DNA of 64,000 nucleotides, taken from NCBI GenBank assembly GCA_025890175.1, contig JANPYM010000002.1:4017777-4081776 (forward strand). Reading direction: 5' to 3'. Shown in pieces: positions 24,958-36,100 of this stretch; position 1 is the first letter of the stretch, and each line of letters starts with the position of its first letter. Source of the DNA: Ciborinia camelliae (lineage: Eukaryota; Ascomycota; Leotiomycetes; Helotiales; Sclerotiniaceae). A program made the position numbers and the translations under genes. Below the pieces are notes generated by a model. The model made no database searches, was not told the DNA's origin, and saw nothing but the letters and a program-made list of their open reading frames with translations.

Positions 24958-26595
24958 TTTGTTTTCGATTTTTCAGATGAGTTTTCGATTGGATATAGAT
25001 GTAACGTGATCAAAACTACTGATCAAGTGATCTTTTATGATTTTCGATTTTCCAAAATCCGCAGAATGATACGAATATGCTCTGGTTCGGAATGTCTTGG
25101 CGATTCTTATGGCCAAAGCACCAACACAGAAAGAACAATTCAAAAATTTTCTTTCCTATTCCAATGCCAAATATTGTACTTTCCAACAGATACAAGATAC
25201 CTCTCTCACAAAAATCTGCTTTGAAATCCAAAGATTTTGATTGGAAACTCGAGTTTCTTACAAAGATTTGGTGTGACTTGAAATGACCGAAATGTTGCAC
25301 AAATGTAGACTTTCCGTGCGCCCGAGAAAGTAACCCTACGTAGATCGGTACAAAGATAAAAGTATTAATATGTACTACTGATTTCGGCGATAACTTCGTT
25401 GTGTGGTGGGATTTTTGGAAATTTTGGAAATTTTGGAGTTTTGGTGAAGAAATATGTCGTTTGCGGTATTCAATTGGTTGTTGACGGATTAAGCTAAATT
25501 GGTACAAATGTACAGCACCTGCAGCCCAAGATAGCAAGATAGTCGATAAACTTTTTTGAATGACGGAATGACCACGTTAGATGGATATCTACCTACCTAG
25601 GTTGGGGGAAAGAGGGGTTATTCAGAAAGTCTAAAATGGAAATGGATAAATATAGATAAACAAGGCGAGGCGTTGTATTTCGGTATTTCCGGATATGATA
25701 TGATCGATTAAAAAAGTGATGTTAGGTAGTCGATGATCTATCTCGATGATACAGAAAGAAATTGTGAATAAAGGTATGTATGTGTTACAACTACAAAAAG
25801 TCCAGATGTTGTAAAGGATATATGTATGATGAGTCAATAGAAAATTGTTAATATTGCTCCTGAAATATTGTGTAACAGAATCTTGAATATTAAATCCAGT
25901 TATTTAGTTACCTTAGCAAGAACATGGGGGATATCAACAATAATATCCTAGAACATGTAAGCCAAGATTTCCTTAAGCCAATAGTTGGTCCTTTGACTGG
26001 TTAGCATATGTATCTTCTGATTTCAGACATGGACCTTTTGCACCTTTTATGGGGCGGCAGGAGATAATTCATGGATGATGGGGATGGTGTTGTGGGGATG
26101 GTAGGCGGAAAAGATGCCAGTGAGGATACGGAGGGTATAGTGGTATTAGTGTATGGGGAGAATGAACTGAGTATGAGATGATTCATCGCCTGATGTTCTT
26201 AACATCACTGTACTCTGGAGATGGTATCCCTTTTCAAAAACTGCATTGTGTCTGTTTTCTGTTTCCTGATATTGTGGATTAGATGTGTAGATAGGTAGGT
26301 AGGTAGGGAACTGTGAGCGAACAGCTAATTGATTGAGTGTTAGGATTTCCAGAGAATCACTACACGCACGATCAAACATACCAGCAAATAGCCATTCCAG
26401 CAAGCTATCACCCCTCGGTCACGACACTTACGTTTTCCCGCCAACTGAGAGAGTTATAAAAACTTGTGAAATAGTGTACCGGGTGTTCATACAGTAGGAG
26501 ATGGAGTGACAGGAGCTGCCAGCGTAAGGAGTAGCCAATGAGCAATTCACCTTGAGACAAGTTTTCTAATTTCTCCACTGCATTGCCAAGAGAAG

Positions 26596-26604
26596 TTATC
26601 AGAT
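26596..26604 (-). promoter_or_regulatory. SreA/GATA consensus site ATCTGATAA
   Basis: Exact match on the minus strand to ATCWGATAA, the site of fungal iron-regulatory GATA factors (SreA, Urbs1, SRE). It is the first of three within 217 bp, all in the sidA orientation. A CCAAT box (the CBC/HapX type) lies about 57 bp away. Binding is inferred. Confidence 0.55.
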
Positions 26605-26721
26605 CCGCCCCGAAATTTGTAACCTTACTGGATGACGGATAAATGCGGAGCAGGGGTTGAAAGTTGGAAACCCATCTATCTCCACTCCCGACATCGGTCC
26701 ACCGCGTTTCATACTCGTTCG

Positions 26722-26730
26722 TTATCAGAT
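26722..26730 (-). promoter_or_regulatory. SreA/GATA consensus site ATCTGATAA
   Basis: Second exact match, same strand as the first and 126 bp from it. Binding is inferred. Confidence 0.55.
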
Positions 26731-26803
26731 CGTTTTATCCAGTAAGATTCTCCACTTTTTCCAATTTAAGTGGTCAACTCTAATAACTAGTGATGAAATC
26801 TTT

Positions 26804-26812
26804 TTATCAGAT
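26804..26812 (-). promoter_or_regulatory. SreA/GATA consensus site ATCTGATAA
   Basis: Third exact match on the minus strand, 82 bp from the second. Binding is inferred. Confidence 0.55.
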
Positions 26813-27599
26813 GGGAAAGATACCTAATCATAATCCTTGTCCATCTCTTTTGTTTTCCCTCGCCCGAGTAAATTGGGTCATTAGATGCAGCTTATATAGC
26901 CACATTCCGGATCTCCTAGGTTCCAATAGGCACGTCCGAAGCGAAGGAAACTTGATATAGGTAAGTAAGATTCCCGTCTCCCTTGTATTAACTAGATGAG
27001 GATAAAAGTGCGAAGCCCGGCTTCTGTCATCCTAGATTGGTGATGTAGGGTGATGCAGGGTGATCTAAGTCGGCTCGACATTGGATTCGTAACTTCAATG
27101 GCTGTAAATGTCATAGTGGGGTCGCCACGTAAAGGCAATTCATCTGCTCGGTATTTCAAGAGCCAGACGGCAAAAAGAAATGGACAAATAGGAAAGTGGT
27201 CAAGAGCCCTGTATCGTGTTTTTAACATTTGTGCAAAATAGCCGACCCAGGGAAAATATCAGCGAGACAATTTTGAGATGTCAAAAACATCACATCATAT
27301 GGTTAAGTATCCTGAGGTCCATTTTGAACGTTTTAACGTTTTGCATCACGCCCAGTAGGTTGCACAGGAATCGTCATCCGATCAGCTGTCTCTGGGTTCA
27401 TGATGTGCTCCGCAACACCGCGTAATTTTGACCTGTCCATGGTAATGGAATGGCAGTAGTGTATAGTGAAATATGGAGTTCCCATTGGAAGACGAATCTT
27501 GAGCATAATCAAACCTAAGAACGGAAGAACAGAACTCACATTAACCCAAACCCTGCGCTCTAATCATCTTTTCACAGATACAACCATCATTCATCAATC

Positions 27600-28690
27600 C
27601 CTCATATTTCCCTTTTCTAAAAATTTCCCATCATCAAAAACCAAATGCGATTTGCATTTTGAATGCTGGTGAGACAATGGGCAATCATGATCGTGGCCCT
27701 TTTGCGACAGGCAGCTGTGATTATTTATTGGATTTGAGCTTCGGAATACGAGTCTATAAATCTGGTTATTTTCTCTTTCTTTACTCCTAGGGAAGAGTAT
27801 ACTACCAAGAGCCAATGTTGCTTCATTCATCAATAAGACCTCTGGGTCACGAACATATGCCCGAGCTATCGCAACTCGTTGTTTTTGACCCCCCAGAAAG
27901 CTGGAACCATTTACATCGCGTTGTCTAGAGGCTCTTAGCCGCTTTGTAATCTTCGAACGAGATTATATATTTCATAGCCATCGGGCAGCCCGTTGATAAA
28001 ATGATGAATCCCCACAGGTTTACAACCATCTCCAGCTATGATTTCCTCCATTGTAACAGTGTGACCTGATTGGGTCCCTAGCCCGAAATTCAACGCCACC
28101 AGAAAAGAAGTCGGGATACTGAGGCACGAGACTGAGCCGAACTCGATGTTGGGACACACAAAGACTCTCTTATCCACTCCATCAAAGAGAATAGCCCCAA
28201 ATTCTCTGTCGTAAAACCGCTCTATCAATGAGATTGTCGAGGTTTTGCCAGCTCCTGTTTTTTCTACCAAAGAAATCGTCTCTCCAGCTTTAATGATAAA
28301 ATTTAGATTGGTGAATACTGGTGTGTCGGCGGGAAAATTTGTAGGTGGGAATTTGTTAAGGCATTAAAGGCATCAAAGCTCGAACTACTCGTAGAGCCTT
28401 CGCGATCCCTCGTCAATGGGGTTGGCGATTGTGCTAGAGGTCCAATGAGAACGACCAAAGTTATGGAAGGAATAACTGCAGCGAAAAGAATTCCGGTACG
28501 ACGAGCGTTGAGAACAAACCCTGCTATGGAAGCCACAACGAAATAACTGCAAGATTGTAGAAACAAGCCTACGACCTTTTCAGCAGTGCGGGCTTGCATT
28601 GTTTTGGCGTGAGGCTGGAAATCCTCCAAATATCGGAAGAGCGCGATATAAGAGAATCCACGTCATCTTGGAAACGAGAGATATCCACGA
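27600..28690 (-). pseudogene. Decayed ABC transporter (B/MDR type), last membrane part and nucleotide-binding domain
   Basis: Read on the minus strand in broken frames, the segment gives a membrane-domain piece (AEKVVGLFLQSCSYFVVASI, near 28560), then a nucleotide-binding domain: degraded Walker A EKTGAGKTST (about 28235-28265, first Gly lost), SLIERFYDRE, an HHFINGLPDGYE segment, signature SFLGGQKQR instead of LSGGQ (about 27876-27903), Walker B LLMNEAT with Asp changed to Asn (about 27817-27843), and an H-loop [14 protein letters not shown] in a different frame (about 27640-27690). Frame changes occur before the signature and on both sides of the H-loop, and the N-terminal two thirds of a full transporter are missing. 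It lies between sidA and the NRPS, where siderophore loci of other ascomycetes often carry an ABC transporter, so it is probably the remnant of that gene. Several introns could explain some frame changes, but not the altered catalytic residues. Confidence 0.8.
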
Positions 28691-30171
28691 TGGCTTAAGT
28701 GACTGGATTGGAATCCTCTCCATTCTTCATATTCTGAGGCGTAGTCTCCATAATTTAAAACAGTTTATCCAGGTTCTATCGAAATTAAGGCGAATATGCA
28801 GCGGCCGAAGTCTGAAGGAGTGATGTATACTAATGTCCCTGGTTGTCCCTGGTTGTCCCTGAGTTGAGGCTGTCCTTGTTCCCATCGGACACACCGTAGA
28901 TATTTATCATCCGAGAATGCAAATAATAATGGGAATTGGCGATATGGCTACCTAGGTAAGATGTATAACCGTACCTAACCTAGATAAATATCGCAATCAA
29001 GGTCGTTGTGCCCGTTGGCTCCGAAGATCGGTTTGTCCGGATCAGATTAGATGAAAGTTTTTATCTGATAAGATTCAAAGCATGACCTTTTTATGTTCAG
29101 CATCAAGACCCCACCCTTGTTTGCATTTTGCAGTAACTATGACCGGCCGCCGATGACATGGGTATTGCATTATTAGCTGAGAAAAACTTGAAATCTTGCA
29201 TTGGTAAAGTGGGTGTTGCAATCACAAGTAGCCAGTGTAATATTTCCCTCGTTGATTCACTACTGTACCTCTTTGCCCTTTTTGCTTCTCTTACATTCTA
29301 GGCGACCGGTACCGATACTTCAATGGGAATTTAGGTTTGAGTGGAAATATTCGTAGAGGCTTGTGATGTCCAAGAAGCAAAATCCTTTGAGTGCGTATGA
29401 TAGAGTCAAGCCTTCTTTTGCTGATATTAGAAGTACTCAGAGCGTACGTTGCGTGATTCTGTGTGCGATCCTTTCGGATTTCATGATGACTAAGGGTAAA
29501 ACAATGCTTCTAACTTAAACAAGAAAGATTCACGTGACATGTAGGTGGATATCTAAGACCGGGAATTCAAGTTGATAGAAAGCTTCTTTCGTTTGTGGCT
29601 CGAATGCACATTCCACATCCATCCTCCTGTGCCGCCCCAGCCAAGTGCCTCATGGAACAAATGACGCTCTATTTCCCCTCAACTTCTCTAACAATGCAAC
29701 ACTTGATGGCACGTCTTCCGCGTCGCCTTACCTACCTACTAGCTAGGTACTTTCATATACCATTCGTTTTGTTCCTATCACCACCGGGCATTCACACATG
29801 GAGTACAAACATATCCACTTTTAACTTTATCTCCGTTGATCGTGATACAGACAACCACCAGATCAACCACTCAACCAATCCTGCCTTTTCTAAAGGTCAG
29901 CAATTTTATCTCCTGCTCTATGACTAATTCAATGTTAGCAATAGAATTACCTTTGCACTTTCTCGGTAGGTTTTCATCCAGCCCACGTGAATAACTCAAG
30001 AACTTGCTTTTTGTAGTTAATACCTCGATGATACACCCATTTTTGGGCATGCCAAAATACAAATACAAATACACAACTGTGAACTTCAATCTCCTGCAAG
30101 AACAGGACATATATACAGCCATATGCACTTGCCGTGATCCGGATTGTGAGGATCGGCCTGCATGATCCATC
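28691..30171. other. NRPS upstream region
   Basis: About 1.5 kb with no gene. It contains the palindromic double GATA site at 29061-29071, an ACCTAGGT copy at 28950-28957, three tandem copies of CTGGTTGTCC-like 10-mers near 28838-28863, a CCTACCTACTAGCTAGGTAC stretch at 29731-29750 and a CCAAT box at 29875-29879, about 0.3 kb before the NRPS start. Confidence 0.6.
29061..29071. promoter_or_regulatory. Palindromic double SreA/GATA site TTATCTGATAA
   Basis: The 11-base palindrome carries ATCTGATAA on the plus strand (29063-29071) and ATCAGATAA on the minus strand (29061-29069), so two overlapping consensus sites. A one-mismatch relative ATCAGATTA precedes it at 29041-29049. It lies 1.1 kb upstream of the NRPS start. 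Iron-dependent repression is inferred from the consensus and the gene context. Confidence 0.55.
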
Positions 30172-33100
30172 ATGGGCACCAAGATTTCGAGTTTGAATGA
30201 TCCGCCAAGGCTTTTGCCTGGGTCACAACTTTTACATGATCTGATCAACTGGGATGAAAACGAAAATTCTTGTGCGGTTGACTTCACTAGTCATGACAAA
30301 AGAGAAAAGTACCGTTATCAAGATATACAAGCTTGTGTGGCATCTCTTGTTACAAGAATCCAATCAGCGCTGGGAAACCATCAAATATCCCAACAGCAGC
30401 ACATCGTGCCGATATTGCTGCCACAGTCTCCTGGGTTATATATCTCTCAACTTGCAATCTTGCAGTCTGGAGGGGCCTTTTGCCCCATCAACCTCGATGC
30501 ACCAAAAGATAGAATAAGATTTGTCGTGGGTGACATTTCTGCGAATATTATAATCACGACATCAGAGTTTCGAGACTCAGTTTCCTGGGATGATGGCCCC
30601 AGCATCATTGTTGTTGATGAGTTTCCTAAGATTCCAACACAGCTGCCAGAAATAAGTGGATTGCGTAAAACTACCAGCAATGATCTGGCATATGTTATGT
30701 ACACTTCTGGTTCGAGCGGAACCCCAAAAGGAGTTGCAGTCAGTCATCTAGCTGCTTCACAATCTCTCTTGGCACACGAGAGTCTTATTCCAAAATTTGA
30801 AAGATTTCTCCAATTCGCGGCACCTTCTTTCGATGTCTCTGTTTTTGAGATTTTCTTCCCTCTGACTAGAGGTCAGACATTGGTTGGATGTGATCGTGCT
30901 CAGCTACTCAACGATTTACCAGGCATGATTAATAAATTAGAAATAGATGCTGCCGAACTCACTCCAACCGTCGTGGGTGCTTTGTTGCAGAAAAGAGCAT
31001 ATGTTCCTAAACTAAGATTGTTGATGACGATTGGAGAAATGCTGACGAGACCAATCGTGGAAGAATTTGGCGGATCCGATACAAAAGAAAGCCTTCTTTA
31101 CGGAATGTATGGACCCACTGAAGCAGCTATTCATTGCACCATTCACCCAAAAATGGAAGCAAATGCTAAACCCGGCAACATTGGCGTGCCCTTTGAGACG
31201 GTGTCTGCTTTTATAGCAAAACCCGCTTCTGGCTCTGGGAAGAAGCATGATCTCCGCTTTCTATCACAAGGAGAGCTTGGAGAGCTTATATTAGGTGGTC
31301 CACAATTAGCAAATGGATATCTCAATAGAGAAGATCAGAATAAAGCCGCATTTGTGACCATGGGAGGCAAAAGCTATTATAGAACTGGCGACAAAGGGCG
31401 AATTCTTGAAGATGGAAGCATCGAGATACATGGTCGCATGAGCGGTGGACAAGTTAAGCTGAGAGGCCAACGCGTTGAACTTGGTGAAATCGAAGATGCT
31501 GTCTACAAACACCCGGGTATTAAGACCGTGGTAGCAGTAGTGCTAAGTGGGTTACTCATTGTTTTCGCACTCACAAACGAAGATGAAATGCATTCAGATC
31601 AAGTATTGAGCACTTGCTCACAGTGGCTTCCGAGCTTCATGGTACCTAGCGAGATTATCCTTCTTCGAGAGTTTCCATACCTACCATCGGGGAAGGTAGA
31701 TAAGAGACAGTTGGAGGCAAACTATCAGAAACAACGTGAGGCGGGAGATGAGCTCACTAATTTCACCCAACCTGAAGCAATTGTAAGAGAGATACTCGGC
31801 GAAATTCTTGGTCCATTCCCCTCGAATATACGTTTGGCAGCAGCAGGCCTTGACTCGCTTGTTTCTATCAAAGTATCTAAAGAACTCCGATCACGGGGAT
31901 TTAATGTTACCACTTTAGCAGTGTTACAAGCGGAAACCTTAAGCTCTCTCGTAAAACTTTGCGAAAATTGCCCCAAAACCTCAGTTTCGGCCACCATGAA
32001 GGCCGTAGTTGCCAACTCAGAGGTGCATGCCATGCTAAATGGCGATGCAAATCACATCGAGGTCTCTTACCCATGTATTCCGCTTCAAAATGCAATGCTT
32101 GCAGAAACTGCTCTTGACTGGACAGCTTATCGAAATTCGGTTGAATTGGATTTATCTGGACTCAACAATATCGACTACCTCCGTACAAAGTTACATGAGC
32201 TCGCCGATCGTAATTCAATTTTAAGAACTGGTTTTAGAGAGTCCTCTGATAGTAGTGGATATATACAGTTTGTTTGGAAGAAGTTTCCAGATTCACATAT
32301 TCAGACTGTGGACGCCTTTACCCATGATTTAAAGATGTCTAAAAACGTGTCACTTCATCATCCCATATTCTTTGAGATTCTCCCAGCTAAATCTTGCCTG
32401 AAATTGTTGATCCATATTCATCACGCTCTTTATGACGCGTGGTCCCTAGATCTCCTTCTTGATGATTTGGATTGTCTATTACGAGATGAGACTCCAACTT
32501 CACGTCCTCCTTTTTCAGAAGTTGTGAACGGGTATACTGACGGCAGGTTTTCTTCTGACTCTCGGGCTTCTAAAGATTACTGGAAGGATCATATTTCAAA
32601 TCTCGAACTTAGGCATATACCAAACTTCCATACAGAAAAGATTGCTTCGGCTGGATTGGCTGTCGCGCATCATTCGACTAAACTTTCAACAATGAATATT
32701 GAATTGGCCGCAAAGCGGATGGCTTCGAGTCCACAGGCTATATTTCAAGCTGCATACGCTCTCATTCTAGCCTCTTACCTGGGATCATCAGATGTTTGTT
32801 TCGGTACCGTATTTTCTGGTAGAACACTCCCTATTGCCGGAATAGAGGATATCATCGGGCCATGTCTTGCAACCTTGCCAATTCGCATAGATACCTCGGT
32901 AGCTAGTACTCTCCAAGATCTTGTAGAAGAATTGAACAGCACGAATAGAAAACATCTCGAGTATAGCACCCTGTCACTTCGCGATATCAAATCTGTCAAT
33001 GGCTTTGAGCCTCGTCAGAAACTATTTGACACACTTCTGATATGGCAACAAACTCTTCATAGTTATGATCACAGCAGAAAGAGTCTCTTGCTTGTTAATC

Positions 33101-36100
33101 AAGTTGATCATCTTGAGTTCAATTTGACTCTTGAGCTAATTCCTACTTCTGACACCATCCACTTCAAGGCAAACTATCAACAGTCGGTATTCCCAGAATC
33201 CCAGATAGACATGCTTCTCCGTCAACTTGAAGAAACAACGAAAGCAATCATTGAACATTCAGAAGAGTCACCTAACAATGTCTTCAATGAGTGTAATCCT
33301 GAAATACTTTCTATTGAAAACGCTACACCTAGCGTGGCTTTTGGGCCCGAGACATTGGTATCCCCAGTGGAAAGAATTGCAAAAGAGGATCCTGATCGTC
33401 CAGCAATTGCATTCGCCTGCAGAATCGATGGCGACAATTCCGACATCCAATACATGAGTTATGGTGCACTAAATATTCGTGCAAATCAGTTAGGGAATTT
33501 CCTTTCCCATCATGGTGTTCTACCAAATGATGTTGTCTGCATATGTCTCGAAAAAAGTCATGATTTTTATGCCTCAATTTTGGCCACCACAAAACTCGGT
33601 GCAGGCTATCTCCCAGTAACTCCAGATATTCCAAATAATCGGTTACATCACATTCTAAGCGAAGCCAAGGTTAAGACGTTGATTGGGCATTCTTTGTCAA
33701 GACCACTATTAGAGAAGTTTACAGAACAAGGAATTATCTATATCGATGAGATTGATTTGACCCATCAATCTACAAAAGACCTGATTCCTGCCTTCAAGCC
33801 GGAGAATATATCATATAGTGTCTTTACTTCGGGCAGCACTGGGACTCCAAAAGGAGTACTCGTCACTCAAGGCAATCTTCTAAGCAATCTTGACGTATTA
33901 GTTGAGATTTATCCGGCAACCAAAGACTCTAGACTTCTCCAATCATGTTCACAGGCCTTTGATGTGTCTGTCTTCGAGATCTTCTTTACATGGAGAATTG
34001 GTGGATGTCTCTGTTCTGCCGTGAAAGATGTTTTGTTTCGAGATATAGAACTTGCGATTCGGGTTTTGGGCGTAACTCATCTCAGCTTGACGCCCACTGT
34101 TGCTGCTCTCATCGATCCCCAAAAAGTTCCAAATGTAGAATTTCTGGTGACTGCTGGAGAAGCTGTGACTCAAAAGGTTTTCAACACATGGGCGAGTCAA
34201 GGACTTTACCAGGGATATGGGCCCAGTGAGACGACTAATATCTGCACTGTTAAGCCAAAGGTCACCTTGGACGATCGTATCGATAACATTGGTCAACCTT
34301 TCAGAAATACTTCAGCCTTTGTACTTGGGCGCAACAGAGAGTTCTCCTTGGTCCCAAGAGGTGGCGAGGGAGAATTTTGCTTTGGTGGCTCCCAGGTCTT
34401 CAGAGGATATATGAATCGAGCTCAGGAAGAGGGAAAGATCATCGACCATCCCCAACATGGGCGTCTTTACAAAAGCGGCGATTTTGGACGCCTGATGCCC
34501 GACGGATCTCTCGTTTTCACGGGCCGAAAAGACGACCAAGTCAAGATCAGGGGCCAGCGAGTTGAACTTGGGGAGATTAATAATGTTTTGCTCTCATTGC
34601 CAGAAGTTAAGGACTGTGTGACAATTGTCATTAATGGGGAAAGTAATTCCCAGCGCTTGGTTTGTTTTTTTACGTCTGAGTTCAATGCCTCCGAACAGCT
34701 GTTTCCTCTTTCTGTTGATCCAATCATAATCGGGAATCTTTACCAGTCACTTGAGTCGAAGCTTCTGAGCTATATGATGCCTTCAAATCTAGTCCCCGTT
34801 TCGAATTTGCCCTCAACACCGCAAGGAAAAATTGACAAGCGCCGATTGATTAGCTTGTATGAAAGCTTTGAACTCAGATATCTTGATTCAACTACTAGGG
34901 CATCAAAATCTTCGATAGATCACCAGTGGACAAAACTAGAGCTTGACATACGCTCAATATTGAGCGAGATTTTAAAAACTTCAGTTGAAGATATCGGACC
35001 AGACACATCCTTCTTCAGCTTCGGTATCGACTCCATTTCAGCAATCGCATTTTCTAGAAAGCTACGCCAGGTAATTACGAAGCAAGTCAATATTTCCGAC
35101 ATTTTGAGGTACACGTCTGTAGTCAGACTTGCAGAACACTTATCAAAATGCCAGGAGATTGACGAAGACAACAAATCGTTGGCCTATACAAACTTTGATC
35201 TCGCTGAAGAGTTTGTAAAGTCAACTATTTCCCAATTTACAAAGATGGGTGGAGTTATGAATAAAGTTACACCTTGTACGCCCTTGCAAGAAGCTATGCT
35301 TTCTGCGGCCGAGTCTTCCTCGGGCGCTTCATATAGCAACCATGTGATGTTCAATATCTTTGGTGATCTTGAAAGGCTTCGTGGCTGTTGGCAAGCGATG
35401 GTTCAGAGACATGAGATACTGCGAACCTGCTTTGTCAGTACAGACCTACAAAGGTTCCCTTACGTTCAAGTAATTTTAGAAGACTTCGAACTCGAATTTG
35501 GCTCTCTCGACGCTAGCACTTTGGAAGATGCTATCGTTGAAATGCAGACACACTCAACACGCAAAGAAAATACTCCGCCCTTTACAGTTAACGTTCTCCA
35601 GTCAAATGGCGAGCAGCGTCTTTTAGTATCGATGCACCATGCTCTTTACGACGGGGTCGCGCTAGCAGTCCTTTATGATGAAGTTGAGATGTTGTATCAC
35701 GAAATCCCTTTGCCGCCTCAAGTTTCGTTCACTCCATTTCTACAGCACATAAGCTCGATGGATGTCGAATCGTCTGATAAATTCTGGGAATCGACCCTAC
35801 AAGGATACAGTCCACTTCACCTGGAAGATGTCTCAGGTACACTTCACCAAGTCCAAAAGAACAGTACTCGTATTCAGAAACTAGTAGCAAATGTTTCACT
35901 CAGTAAAATCGAAAACAATATCAAGAAGCACAGCACTACTCTTCTGGCAGCTTTCCATGCAATTTGGGCCAGTACCATGTCTGAACTATTCAAAACTACC
36001 GATATTTGCTTTGGCAACGTGGTCAGTGGTCGCACAGCTCTGGTAGATGGCATAGAGAGACTAGTCGCGCCTTGCTTCAATACTATTCCGATTAGATTGG

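Larger units (their letters stand above)
24958..27599. other. sidA upstream region, no gene recognised
   Basis: About 2.6 kb with only short AT-rich frames. It contains three perfect matches to the SreA-type consensus (listed separately), a CCAAT box at 26535-26539, an ACCTAGGT palindrome at 25595-25602, and a TAGG microsatellite near 26292. The sites at 26.6-26.8 kb could serve sidA with a long leader, or an unrecognised or lost gene. Confidence 0.55.
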
